This document shows positions 54,199-62,722 of a stretch of DNA of 64,000 bases, piece by piece (within the stretch, counting starts at the first letter, position 1; each line of letters starts with the position of its first letter). Position numbers and translations under genes: made by a program. Source of the DNA: Nocardioides sp. L-11A (GTDB lineage Bacteria > Actinomycetota > Actinomycetes > Propionibacteriales > Nocardioidaceae); assembly GCA_029961745.1 (NCBI GenBank), contig CP124680.1:3472001-3536000 (forward strand), given 5' to 3'. The notes beneath the pieces are model-generated. The model was not told the origin of the DNA. It did not search any database and saw nothing but the letters and a program-made list of their open reading frames with translations.

Positions 54199-54564
54199 GT
54201 GATCGAGATCTGGCTGAACCCCGCGTGCTCGAAGTGCCGTACCGCCGAGAGCGAGCTGCGCGCCGCCGGCGTCGACTACACCGTGCGCCGCTACCTCGAC
54301 GAGCCGCCGACGGTCGCCGAGCTCGAGGACGTGCTGGCCCGGCTCGGACTGGAGCCCTGGGACATCGCCCGCACCGCGGACGCCTCCAAGCTCGGTGTCT
54401 CACTGCCGGCCAAGGACACCGACCACCGCCGGGAGTGGCTGGACCTGATGTCCGCCCACCCCCGGCTCATCCAGCGTCCGATCCTGACGGCCGCCGACGG
54501 TACGACGGTGGTCGGCCGCGACGCCGATTCGCTGTCCCGGGTGATCGCGGCCGACGACATGTAA
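54199..54564 (+). CDS. ArsC/Spx-family thioredoxin-fold protein
   Basis: 121 residues. N-terminal active site PACSKCR: a C-x-x-C, where classical glutaredoxin-type ArsC has C-x-S. A conserved RPI block (QRPILTAADG) follows near residue 92. It may be an arsenate reductase or a general thiol reductase. The GTG follows TAGGGT by six bases. It is divergent from the Cys-cluster/ferritin pair, so iron or redox control may be shared. Confidence 0.82.
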   Translation: MIEIWLNPACSKCRTAESELRAAGVDYTVRRYLDEPPTVAELEDVLARLGLEPWDIARTADASKLGVSLPAKDTDHRREWLDLMSAHPRLIQRPILTAADGTTVVGRDADSLSRVIAADDM

Positions 54565-54576
54565 CTAAGTGTTACA
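54560..54576. promoter_or_regulatory. Dyad TGTAAC-N5-GTTACA, copy 1
   Basis: Perfect six-base arms. The site includes the TAA stop codon of the ArsC-like gene. A second copy with different centre lies 62 bp downstream, and the two copies are also inverted relative to each other with 17 of 18 bases pairing (54560-54577 and 54621-54638). Confidence 0.55.
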
Positions 54577-54621
54577 GCACGGTTATCCACCACTCTGGTC
54601 ACACCAGCCCCAAATCCCTTC

Positions 54622-54638
54622 TGTAACCCTTAGTTACA
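54622..54638. promoter_or_regulatory. Dyad TGTAAC-N5-GTTACA, copy 2
   Basis: Perfect six-base arms around CCTTA, in the gap between the converging ArsC-like and meaA genes. The 62-bp spacing from copy 1 is close to six helical turns. The pair could also form a long hairpin acting as a bidirectional terminator. Confidence 0.55.
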
Positions 54639-54654
54639 AGGGCGAGCGCCGCCG

Positions 54655-56703
54655 TCAGGCCAGGCCGTTGGCCTTCCGGATCACCTGGACGATGCCGCCC
54701 ATGATCTCGGTGAGGCCGAAGTCCTTGGGGGTGTAGACGGCGGCGACGCCGAGCTCGACGAGCGCCTTGCCGTCGGACTCGGGGATGATCCCGCCGACGA
54801 TCACCGGCACCTCACCCATCCCCGCCGTACGGAGTCCGTCGAGGACGGCGGGCACCAGCTCCATGTGGGAGCCGGAGAGGATCGAGAGACCGACGCAGTG
54901 GACGTCCTCGGCGACCGCGGCCGCGACGATCTGCTCCGGGGTGAGCCGGATGCCCTGGTAGATCACCTCGAAGCCCGCGTCGCGGGCGCGGACGGCGACC
55001 TGCTCGGCGCCGTTGGAGTGCCCGTCGAGGCCGGGCTTGCCCACCAGCAGGCGCAGGCGTCCGCCGAGCTCCTCGCCCGTGGTCCGGACGGCCTCGCGGA
55101 CGGCGGTCAGCTCGGCGCCGGCCTCGGCCACGCCCACGGCGCCGGCGACGCCGGTCGGAGCCCGGAACTCGCCGAACACCTCGCGCAGCACGCCGGCCCA
55201 CTCCCCCGTGGTCGCGCCCGCGCGGGCGGCGGCGAGGGTGGCGGCCATCAGGTTGGTGCCGGACTTGGCGTCCTCGGCCAGTCGGGCGAGGGCGGCCTCG
55301 ACCTCGCCTGCGTCACGCTGCGCCTTCCATGCCTCCACCGAGGCGAGCGCGGCCTTCTCGGCCTCGGGGTCGGCGACCATGATCGCGCCGTCGAGGTCCG
55401 CGGTGAGCGGGCTCTGCTCGGTGGTGTCGAACTTGTTGACGCCGACGATGATCTCCTCGCCGGCCTCGATCGCCGCACGACGGCGGGCGTGGGAGGAGAC
55501 GAGCTCCTGCTTCATGTAGCCCGAGTCGACGGCGGCGATCGCGCCGCCCATGGCCTGGACCCGGTCGATCTCCGCCTTGGCGCCCTCGACCAGCTCGCGG
55601 ACCTTGGCCTCGATGACCGGTGAGCCGTCGAAGATGTCGTCGTACTCCAACAGGTCGGACTCGAAGGCGAGGACCTGCTGCAGGCGCAGCGACCACTGCT
55701 GGTCCCACGGGCGCGGCAGGCCGAGCGCCTCGTTCCACGCGGGCAGCTGGACGGCGCGGGCGCGGGCCTTCTTCGAGAGCGTGACGGCCAGCATCTCGAG
55801 CACGATCCGCTGGACGTTGTTCTCGGGCTGCGCCTCGGTCAGGCCGAGGCTGTTGACCTGGACGCCGTAGCGGAAGCGGCGCATCTTCTCGTCGGTGACG
55901 CCGTACCGCTCGCGGGTGATCTCGTCCCACAGCTCGACGAAGGCGCGCATCTTGCACATCTCCTCGACGAACCGGACGCCCGCGTTGACGAAGAAGGAGA
56001 TCCGGCCGACGACCTTCTCGAAGTCGTCGTCGGAGACCTGGCCGGAGTTCTTGACCTGGTCGAGGACGGCGATCGCAGTGCACATCGCGTAGGCGATCTC
56101 CTGCACGGGCGTGGCGCCGGCCTCCTGCAGGTGGTAGCTGCAGATGTTGATCGGGTTCCACTTCGGGATCTCGTGGACCGTGTACGAGATCATGTCGCCG
56201 ATCAGGCGCAGGGAGTGCTCCGGCGGGAACACGTAGGTCCCGCGCGAGAGGTACTCCTTGATGATGTCGTTCTGCGTCGTGCCCGCGAGCTGGTGGGCGA
56301 CCTCGGACGGCGAGGCCTCGGGGTTCTGCTCCTCGGCGGCGACCTGGTACATCGCGAGCAGCCACATGGCGGTCGCGTTGATGGTCATCGAGGTGTTCAT
56401 CTCGGTGAGCGGGATCTGGTCGAAGAGCTTGCGCATCTCGCCCAGGTGCGGCACCGGTACGCCGACCTTGCCGACCTCGCCACGCGACAGCGGGCTGTCG
56501 GGGTCGTAGCCGGTCTGCGTGGGCAGGTCGAAGGCGACCGAAAGGCCGGTCTGGCCCTTGGCCAGGTTGGTGCGGTACAGCGCGTTGGACGCCTCCGCGG
56601 TCGAGTGGCCGGCGTAGGTCCGCATCACCCACGGGCGGTCCTTGGGGTGCCTGGTCGATTCGGCCTTCCCGGCGGTGCCGGCTGCGTCGGGCGAGGTGCT
56701 CAT
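54655..56703 (-). CDS. meaA: Ethylmalonyl-CoA mutase (MeaA), B12-dependent
   Basis: 682 residues; isomerises ethylmalonyl-CoA to methylsuccinyl-CoA. The mutase barrel opens with RTYAGHSTAEASNALYR and GLSVAFDLPTQTGYD. The C-terminal cobalamin domain has the lower-ligand motif D-x-H-x-x-G in GKPGLDGHSNGAEQ, then SILSGSH and VIVGGIIP. The single-chain architecture and sequence fit MeaA/Ecm rather than MutB. ATG at 56703 chosen: it lies seven bases after TACGCT with no ribosome site, and the frame extending to 56766 would cross the operator-like motif at 56727. Confidence 0.94.
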   Translation of the reverse strand: MSTSPDAAGTAGKAESTRHPKDRPWVMRTYAGHSTAEASNALYRTNLAKGQTGLSVAFDLPTQTGYDPDSPLSRGEVGKVGVPVPHLGEMRKLFDQIPLTEMNTSMTINATAMWLLAMYQVAAEEQNPEASPSEVAHQLAGTTQNDIIKEYLSRGTYVFPPEHSLRLIGDMISYTVHEIPKWNPINICSYHLQEAGATPVQEIAYAMCTAIAVLDQVKNSGQVSDDDFEKVVGRISFFVNAGVRFVEEMCKMRAFVELWDEITRERYGVTDEKMRRFRYGVQVNSLGLTEAQPENNVQRIVLEMLAVTLSKKARARAVQLPAWNEALGLPRPWDQQWSLRLQQVLAFESDLLEYDDIFDGSPVIEAKVRELVEGAKAEIDRVQAMGGAIAAVDSGYMKQELVSSHARRRAAIEAGEEIIVGVNKFDTTEQSPLTADLDGAIMVADPEAEKAALASVEAWKAQRDAGEVEAALARLAEDAKSGTNLMAATLAAARAGATTGEWAGVLREVFGEFRAPTGVAGAVGVAEAGAELTAVREAVRTTGEELGGRLRLLVGKPGLDGHSNGAEQVAVRARDAGFEVIYQGIRLTPEQIVAAAVAEDVHCVGLSILSGSHMELVPAVLDGLRTAGMGEVPVIVGGIIPESDGKALVELGVAAVYTPKDFGLTEIMGGIVQVIRKANGLA

Positions 56704-56710
56704 AGGCCGA

Positions 56711-56716
56711 AGCGTA
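56711..56716 (-). promoter_or_regulatory. Putative -10 (TACGCT) of meaA
   Basis: On the minus strand TACGCT ends seven bases before the ATG at 56703, implying a leaderless transcript. Confidence 0.5.
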
Positions 56717-56726
56717 GGCCGATCAC

Positions 56727-56741
56727 TACCCCTTGGTAACC
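56727..56741 (-). promoter_or_regulatory. Ethylmalonyl-pathway motif upstream of meaA
   Basis: On the meaA coding strand this reads GGTTACC-AAG-GGGTA, 24 bp before the start and overlapping the presumed -35 region. Same motif as before ccr and hbd. Confidence 0.65.
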
Positions 56742-56800
56742 GCCTGACGTGTGGGGTTGTCCACAACGCCGCCCCCGAGCCGGCGGCGTTGGGGAGGCGC

Positions 56801-57151
56801 TCAGGCGGGGATCGGCTCCCGCTCGAGCTCGATCAGCCGGATCAGTCGGGTGAGGTGCAGCATCCGGCGCACCGCGGGCTGGGCTCCGCGCAGGACGACG
56901 CGCACGCCGTAGCGCTGCGCCTGCCGGCTCGCGGCCGCGATCACCTTGAGGGCGGTGGCGTCGACCGAGCGGACGGCGCTGATGTCGATGACGACCGGGC
57001 TGATCCGGTCGGTGCCACAGACGCGGATGTGGTCGTGGACCGCCGCGCGCAGCTCACCGGTCGACCGGACATCGAGGTCGCCGGCCAGGACCAGGACGGG
57101 CTCGCCGAGGACGTGCTCAACGAGGATGGCGGTGGCTTGCCGTGCTCCCAT
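56801..57151 (-). CDS. STAS-domain protein (anti-anti-sigma-like)
   Basis: 116 residues, a single STAS domain. LAGDLDVRSTGELR and VVIDISAVRSVDATALKVI are the nucleotide/phosphoacceptor region; the usual D-S-S/T-G is D-A-T-A, so the likely acceptor is a threonine. The ATG follows GGAGG by seven bases. No kinase or sigma factor gene is nearby. Confidence 0.85.
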   Translation of the reverse strand: MGARQATAILVEHVLGEPVLVLAGDLDVRSTGELRAAVHDHIRVCGTDRISPVVIDISAVRSVDATALKVIAAASRQAQRYGVRVVLRGAQPAVRRMLHLTRLIRLIELEREPIPA

Positions 57152-57270
57152 TGGTTTCCCTCCCGAGACCGATCCGGACAGACGCCCCACACGCCTGTTA
57201 CCCACCATGACGCTCCAGCAGTCCGATCGGTTGCATCTCGGTCCGAAGTTTTTCCGGCGGGCCGCCGGAC

Positions 57271-57276
57271 TACGCT
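57271..57276 (+). promoter_or_regulatory. Putative -10 (TACGCT) of the PduO gene
   Basis: TACGCT ends seven bases before the ATG at 57284, as in meaA and lldD. Confidence 0.5.
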
Positions 57277-57283
57277 CCGAGTC

Positions 57284-57859
57284 ATGGTCAACCTCACCCG
57301 CATCTACACGCGCACCGGCGATGCCGGCCAGACCCGGCTGAGCGACATGAGCGTCACGACCAAGACCGACCTGCGTCTGCAGGCCTACGCCGACGTCGAC
57401 GAGGCGAACGCCCACCTCGGGGTGGCGATCGCGACCGGCGAGCTCGAGGACGACGTCGTCCAGGTGCTGTTCCGGGTGCAGAACGACCTCTTCGACGTCG
57501 GCGCCGACCTGTCGACGCCGGTGGTCGCCGAGCCCGAGTACCCACCACTGCGCGTCGAGCAGGACTACGTCGACCGCCTGGAGGGCTGGTGCGACGCCTA
57601 CAACGAGCACCTGCCCAAGCTGCGCTCGTTCATCCTCAACGGCGGCACGCCCGCCGCCGCCCAGCTCCACGTCGCGCGCACCGTCGTACGCCGGGCCGAG
57701 CGGGCCGCGTGGGCGGCGTACGAGGTGCACGGGGAGGTGATGAACAAGGTCGCGATCACCTATCTCAACCGGCTCTCCGACCTGGTGTTCATCCTGGCCC
57801 GCCATGCCAACCGCGCGCAGGGCGACGTGCTGTGGGTGCCCGGCGGCGAGCGGGGCTGA
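57284..57859 (+). CDS. Cob(I)alamin adenosyltransferase, PduO type
   Basis: 191 residues; makes adenosylcobalamin, the cofactor of MeaA and methylmalonyl-CoA mutase. ATP-binding N-terminus YTRTGDAGQTRLSD, ADVDEANAHLGVA, and C-terminal helix YLNRLSDLVFILAR with the conserved Arg/Asp/Asn set. The start appears leaderless. Its stop shares one base with the next start (TGATG). Confidence 0.95.
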   Translation: MVNLTRIYTRTGDAGQTRLSDMSVTTKTDLRLQAYADVDEANAHLGVAIATGELEDDVVQVLFRVQNDLFDVGADLSTPVVAEPEYPPLRVEQDYVDRLEGWCDAYNEHLPKLRSFILNGGTPAAAQLHVARTVVRRAERAAWAAYEVHGEVMNKVAITYLNRLSDLVFILARHANRAQGDVLWVPGGERG

Positions 57860-58830
57860 TGCCCGGCCCGCGGCCGACGGTGGCCCTCGTCGCCGCGGCT
57901 GCCCTGCTGGCGGCCTGCGGCGGCGACCCCGCGCCGCGTCCCACGACGCGCACCCCGGCGCCGGCGACGTCGTCCGTGCCGCCGGCACCCCCACCGGCCC
58001 CGACGCCCCCGCCGGCAGCGAAGCCCGGGCTGACCGCTCCCGCGCTCGCGACGACTCCCGACGAGCTGGCCCGCCGCCTGGTGGCCGCCGAGGACGCCGT
58101 CCGGGCCCCGGGTGCCGATGAGGGCGCGCTGGAGCAGGCGGCGTTCGAGACCCAGGTGCTCTACCGTCAGCTCGCGCGGCGCGCCGGCTGGCAGGACGCC
58201 GTCCTCGACGCCGCCGGTCCCTACCGGGACACCATGGCCGACCACATCGAGGCCCGCGGCGAGCTGCGGAGCGTGCTCACCCGGCTGTCCGGCCAGGTCC
58301 CCGCCTGGCGGATCGTCGCCCCTGCTCCCCTGGCCGACCTCCGTGCTCACTTCGAGGAGGGTGAGCGGAGGTTCGGCGTGCCGTGGCCGGTGCTGGCGGC
58401 GGTCAACCTCGTGGAGACCGGGTTCGGCAAGATCCGCGGCTTCTCCACCGCCGGGGCGCGCGGGCCGATGCAGTTCATGCCGGCGACCTGGGCGCGGTAC
58501 GGCGAGGGCGACATCGACGACCCGCGCGACTCGATCCTGGCCGCGGCCCGCTACCTCGCGGCCAACGGCGGTGACCGCGCCGACCGGCTCGACGCCGCAC
58601 TGCACGCCTACAACCGGCACACCGGCTATGTGCGGGGCATCCGGGCCTATGCCCGGATCCTGGAGCGCGATCCCGGCGCCCTCGCCGGGCTGTACCGCTG
58701 GCAGATCCTCTACCTCTCCGAGCAGGGCGACCTCTGGCTGCCGCGCGGCTACCGCCAGCGCTCGCCGCTGCCCGTCACCGACTACCTGGCCCGGCACCCG
58801 GACCGCCACCTCGGCACCGCGACGGGCTGA
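57859..58830 (+). CDS. Lytic transglycosylase lipoprotein (SLT domain)
   Basis: 323 residues. N-terminal signal with lipobox LLAAC, a long Pro/Thr/Ala linker (about 25-60), a helical region, then the SLT domain. The catalytic glutamate is in NLVETGFGKIRGFSTAGARGP, followed by MQFMPATWARYG and ALHAYNRHTGYVRG. It should cut peptidoglycan glycan strands outside the membrane. The translational link to the adenosyltransferase gene is probably accidental rather than functional. Confidence 0.9.
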   Translation: MPGPRPTVALVAAAALLAACGGDPAPRPTTRTPAPATSSVPPAPPPAPTPPPAAKPGLTAPALATTPDELARRLVAAEDAVRAPGADEGALEQAAFETQVLYRQLARRAGWQDAVLDAAGPYRDTMADHIEARGELRSVLTRLSGQVPAWRIVAPAPLADLRAHFEEGERRFGVPWPVLAAVNLVETGFGKIRGFSTAGARGPMQFMPATWARYGEGDIDDPRDSILAAARYLAANGGDRADRLDAALHAYNRHTGYVRGIRAYARILERDPGALAGLYRWQILYLSEQGDLWLPRGYRQRSPLPVTDYLARHPDRHLGTATG

Positions 58831-58872
58831 AATCCGGTTGCCCGGGCCCCCGCCGGTCCGGAGCATGGTGGC

Positions 58873-59406
58873 GTGGACGTGACCTTCACGAAGCTCGCCG
58901 GGCGGTACGAGATCGCCGTACGCCGGACGGTGGGTGCCGCGCTGGCCCCGCGCAACGGGCCCGGCCACAGCGACGCCGTCCCCCACGACGTGGCGCACCT
59001 GCTCGTCGAGATCGAGGACGGCCTCCGCGGCGGGGTCTACGGCCGGCTGGCCGCGGCCGACGGCGACGACGGCCTCTTCTGGCCGGTGGACCCCGCGGCC
59101 CGGCGCGCGTCGCTGAAGAACCGTCGGCCCCCGACTCCCGAGGAGTCGGCCGACATGGCCCGTTCGGAGCGGCTCGCCTCGCTCACCGTCGCCCTGTGGG
59201 AGGTGGCCCGCGGCCGGCGCCGACCGGATCCGGCGTGGCCCGGTCGGGTCGAGGACGGTGGCGTCGACGCCGACCTGCTGGCGCGCCTGTTCGCGCGCTA
59301 CGACGACTTCTCGGGCCGCTGGGAGAGTCTCCCCCGCGGCGGATCGATCACGCTGGCCTGGCCCTTCCCCGAGGGCAGCGGGAAGCGGCGCCGCGCCGGG
59401 CGCTGA
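58873..59406 (+). CDS. Conserved-looking hypothetical protein
   Basis: 177 residues from GTG 58873. No family recognised. The sequence has a charged, soluble character with the block PHDVAHLLVEIEDGLRGGVYG, a WPVDP segment and a basic end (SGKRRRAGR). The H-D-x-x-H-x-x-x-E arrangement could suggest a metal site, but this is weak. Codon bias is as in the flanking genes, supporting a real gene. Confidence 0.65.
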   Translation: MDVTFTKLAGRYEIAVRRTVGAALAPRNGPGHSDAVPHDVAHLLVEIEDGLRGGVYGRLAAADGDDGLFWPVDPAARRASLKNRRPPTPEESADMARSERLASLTVALWEVARGRRRPDPAWPGRVEDGGVDADLLARLFARYDDFSGRWESLPRGGSITLAWPFPEGSGKRRRAGR

Positions 59407-59463
59407 GCGCCCCTGTGGATGGATGTCCGCACCGTCGGACCCGCGTGCCACGATGAGCGGACC

Positions 59464-62400
59464 GTGAACGTCCTCGCCGAGCTGACCGACGACTTCCTGG
59501 CGCGCCACTTCGACGCCCAGACGATGGACCGTGCCCGCGGCATCGTGGCCGACGGCGGCGTACGACGCCCCGAGATCGGCATGCTGTCGGCCGGCTCCGT
59601 CACGGCGACCGCCGAGGTGCTCGGCACCCGCGAGACGCCCTATCAGGTGCAGCTGCATGCCGAGGCGCCCAACGCCGACTACGCCGGTTGGCTGTTCACG
59701 GTGTGCAGCTGCCCGGTGCGGTCGGTCTGCAAGCACGGCGCGGCGCTCGCGCTGACCTTGCGCCAGACCTTCACCCAGCCGGCGGGCGAGGCGGCGTGGC
59801 GACGCTCCCTGGAGCGGCTGGTCGGCGAGCTCGAGCGGCAGCAGCCGCTGGTGCGCGAGGAGGTGCCGCTGGCGCTGGAGCTCTCGCTCGACCAGGGCCG
59901 GGGCGGCTACCGCACCCCCGGGCCCACGCTACGGGTGCGTCCGCTGCGCCGGGGCAAGAGCAAGCCCTGGATCAAGACCGGCGCCGACTGGGCCGACGTG
60001 GCCGGCAGCCCGCGCGGGTTCGTGCCCGGCCAGGCCGACGCGCTGGCCGCGCTGCACACCCAGTGGGCCGGTCGCCGCGGCTACTACTCCGCGGGCGTCG
60101 CGCCCTCGCTCGACGAGTTCGGCGACCAGGTGGTCCGCGCGCTGCGCAACGCCCGCGACGCCGGAGTGCAGTTGCTCGCCGCGCGGCCGCTGCGATCCGT
60201 CGCGATCGCCGACGAGGCGGCCGAGGTGGTCGCCGAGCTCGGCGACGTCGAGGGCGGCACCACCATGCGGGCCGCGGTCACCCTCGGCGAGCGCACCTGG
60301 CGCGGCGAGTCCGTCGTCCTGGTCGGCTCGCCCGCCTCGGTCGTCGGCCTGCTCGACGACACCGGGCACCTCGTCGTCGCCGCGACGGCCTCGCCGGTGC
60401 CGCCGGCCCTGCGCCATCTCGTGGACGGGCCGCCGATCCTCGTCCCGCCGGCCGACCTCGCCGACTTCCGCGAGACGCTGCCGGGTCTGATGCGTCTGGT
60501 CCCCGTGCGCGCCGACTCCTCGGCCGTCGAGCTGCCCACGCCGCTCACACCGACCCTCGTGCTGACCGTCTCCTGGCACACGTCCACCAAGGCGGGCCTG
60601 GCCTGGCACTGGCAGTACGGCAGCGATCCCGAGCGGAGCTGTCCCCTGACCAGCCGCGACTCCCTCGGCGGCGTCCGGGACCGGGCCGCCGAGCAGGCGC
60701 TGCTCGCGCAGGTGCCTCCGGCCCTGCTGCAGGTCTCCACCGTCGCCGACGGCGACGCGCTGAGTCTGGCCATCCACGATCTGCCCCACCTGCGGGAGAT
60801 CGACGGCGTCCGGGTGGACGAGGAGGAGCGCCCCGACTTCCGCGAGGCCGACGTCGCCCCCGAGATCCGCTTCGACCTGGTCGAGCCCGACACCGGCGCC
60901 ACCGACTGGCTCGATCTCGCCGTGACCGTCAGCGTCGCCGGCGAGCAGATCCCGCTCCCCGACGTGCTCGCCGCCCTCACCCTCGACCTGGAGTTCCTGG
61001 TCCTGCCCAGCGGGCTCTACGTCACGACCGATCGGCCGGAGTTCGACCGGCTGCGCGAGGTCGTCGCGGCCGCGGCCGAGCTGCGCGAGCGCGACGGCGA
61101 CCGGATCGGGATCGGCCACCACGATCTCGGCCTGTGGGCCCAGCTGGCCGAGACCGGCCTGGTCGATGCCCAGGTCGCGGCCTGGGTCGAGCGCGCGCAG
61201 GCGCTGCGCGACCTCACCGACATCCCCCGGCCCGAGCCGCGCGGGCTGGCGACGTCGCTGCGCAGCTACCAGCGCGAGGGCTTCTGGTGGCTGGCCTTCC
61301 TGTGGCAGCACGGCCTCGGCGGCGTGCTCGCCGACGACATGGGCCTCGGCAAGACGCTGCAGGTGCTCGCGCTGATCACCCACGCCCGGGCCGAGCGGCC
61401 CGGCGACGCGCCCTTCCTCGTGGTCGCCCCCACCAGCGTCGTCACGGCCTGGGCCACCGAGGCAGCGCGGCACGCACCGGGGCTGCGCGTCGCAGTCGCC
61501 TCCCGTCGTACCGACGACGTGGCGGCGCTGGCCCGCGACCACGACGTGGTCGTCACGACCTACACCCTGGTCCGACTGGCCCACGACGCGTACGCCGCGC
61601 TCGCGTGGTCGGGACTCGTGCTCGACGAGGCGCAGCAGGCCAAGAACCACCAGAGCAAGACCTACCAGGCGGTCCGGAGCATCGAGTCACCGTTCAAGCT
61701 GGCGGTGACCGGCACCCCGTTCGAGAACCGGTTGATGGAGCTGTGGTCGCTGCTCTCGATCACCGTGCCCGGGCTCTACCCGTGGCCGCGCACGTTCAAC
61801 GAGAAGGTGGTCCGGCCGGTCGAGCGCGACGCCGACCAGGTGGTCCTCGACCGATTCCGTGCCCGGATCAAGCCATTCCTGCTCCGACGCACCAAGGAGC
61901 TCGTCGCCGACGACCTGCCACCCAAGCAGGAGCAGGTGCTGCAGGTCGACCTCGGCCCGGCGCACCGCAGGATCTACGACACCCACCTGGCCAAGGAGCG
62001 GCAGCGGATCCTCGGCCTGGTCGAGGACTTCGAGCGCAACCGGGTCGCGATCTTCAGCGCCCTGACCAAGCTGCGCCAGCTCGCGCTGGACCCGGCGCTC
62101 GTCGACGACGAGCACGACACCGTCGGCTCTGCCAAGCTCGACGTCCTGGTCGAGCATCTGCGCGAGATCACCGCCGAGGGGCACCGGGCGCTGGTGTTCA
62201 GCCAGTTCACGTCGTTCCTCACCCGGGTCCGCTCGCGTCTCGACGACGCCGAGATCGCGACGACCTATCTCGACGGTGCCACCCGCGACCGCGGGGCGGT
62301 CATCGACCGGTTCCGCTCAGGCACCGCCCCCGTCTTCCTGATCTCGCTCAAGGCCGGCGGCACCGGGCTCACCCTCACCGAGGCCGACTACGTCTTCGTG

Positions 62401-62634
62401 CTCGACCCGTGGTGGAACCCCGCGGCCGAGGCCCAGGCCGTCGACCGTGCCCACCGGATCGGCCAGACCCGGCACGTCCACGTCTACCGCCTGGTCGCGA
62501 GCGACACCATCGAGGAGAAGGTGATGGAGCTCAAGGCCCGCAAGGCCGAGCTGTTCGCGCAGGTCATCGACGGCGACGGCGCGATGAGCACCTCGATCGG
62601 CGCCGACGACATCCGCGGTCTCTTCGAGGACTGA
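59464..62634 (+). CDS. SWIM zinc-finger SNF2-family helicase
   Basis: 1056 residues. SWIM finger near residues 80-95 (CSCPVRSVCKHGAAL), a long middle region, then the SNF2 ATPase: YQREGFWWLAFLW, Walker A DDMGLGKTLQ, DEAQ box LVLDEAQQAKN, TGTPFENRL, LLRRTKE, and the second RecA lobe with LVFSQFTSF, LKAGGTGLTLTEADYV and DRAHRIGQTRHVHVYRL. GTG 59464 is chosen just before VNVLAEL. It probably remodels nucleic acid-protein complexes. The C-terminus matches the bacterial SNF2 class. Confidence 0.93.
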   Translation: MNVLAELTDDFLARHFDAQTMDRARGIVADGGVRRPEIGMLSAGSVTATAEVLGTRETPYQVQLHAEAPNADYAGWLFTVCSCPVRSVCKHGAALALTLRQTFTQPAGEAAWRRSLERLVGELERQQPLVREEVPLALELSLDQGRGGYRTPGPTLRVRPLRRGKSKPWIKTGADWADVAGSPRGFVPGQADALAALHTQWAGRRGYYSAGVAPSLDEFGDQVVRALRNARDAGVQLLAARPLRSVAIADEAAEVVAELGDVEGGTTMRAAVTLGERTWRGESVVLVGSPASVVGLLDDTGHLVVAATASPVPPALRHLVDGPPILVPPADLADFRETLPGLMRLVPVRADSSAVELPTPLTPTLVLTVSWHTSTKAGLAWHWQYGSDPERSCPLTSRDSLGGVRDRAAEQALLAQVPPALLQVSTVADGDALSLAIHDLPHLREIDGVRVDEEERPDFREADVAPEIRFDLVEPDTGATDWLDLAVTVSVAGEQIPLPDVLAALTLDLEFLVLPSGLYVTTDRPEFDRLREVVAAAAELRERDGDRIGIGHHDLGLWAQLAETGLVDAQVAAWVERAQALRDLTDIPRPEPRGLATSLRSYQREGFWWLAFLWQHGLGGVLADDMGLGKTLQVLALITHARAERPGDAPFLVVAPTSVVTAWATEAARHAPGLRVAVASRRTDDVAALARDHDVVVTTYTLVRLAHDAYAALAWSGLVLDEAQQAKNHQSKTYQAVRSIESPFKLAVTGTPFENRLMELWSLLSITVPGLYPWPRTFNEKVVRPVERDADQVVLDRFRARIKPFLLRRTKELVADDLPPKQEQVLQVDLGPAHRRIYDTHLAKERQRILGLVEDFERNRVAIFSALTKLRQLALDPALVDDEHDTVGSAKLDVLVEHLREITAEGHRALVFSQFTSFLTRVRSRLDDAEIATTYLDGATRDRGAVIDRFRSGTAPVFLISLKAGGTGLTLTEADYVFVLDPWWNPAAEAQAVDRAHRIGQTRHVHVYRLVASDTIEEKVMELKARKAELFAQVIDGDGAMSTSIGADDIRGLFED

Positions 62635-62671
62635 CCGGCTCCGACCGCCCTTCCGATCCCTGCTCCAACCG

Positions 62672-62700
62672 TGCTCCAACTTTCTCCAATGCTTGGAGCA
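62672..62700. terminator. Hairpin between the converging SNF2 and MFS genes
   Basis: TGCTCCAA and TTGGAGCA form a perfect eight-base stem around 13 bases. A second TGCTCCAAC copy at 62661 gives an alternative left arm. Confidence 0.55.
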
Positions 62701-62722
62701 AACCGAGGTGAGCCGGTCTGCG

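Noticed and set aside
54591..54600. TTATCCACC as a DnaA box between the TGTAAC dyads
   Set aside because: One near-match nonamer at about 54583-54591 without neighbours is expected by chance and says nothing about an origin.
56727..56741. GGTTACC motif as a simple -35 element
   Set aside because: In meaA the TTACCA part sits at the -35 position, but in hbd and ccr the motif is at other distances from plausible -10s. An operator explains all sites better.
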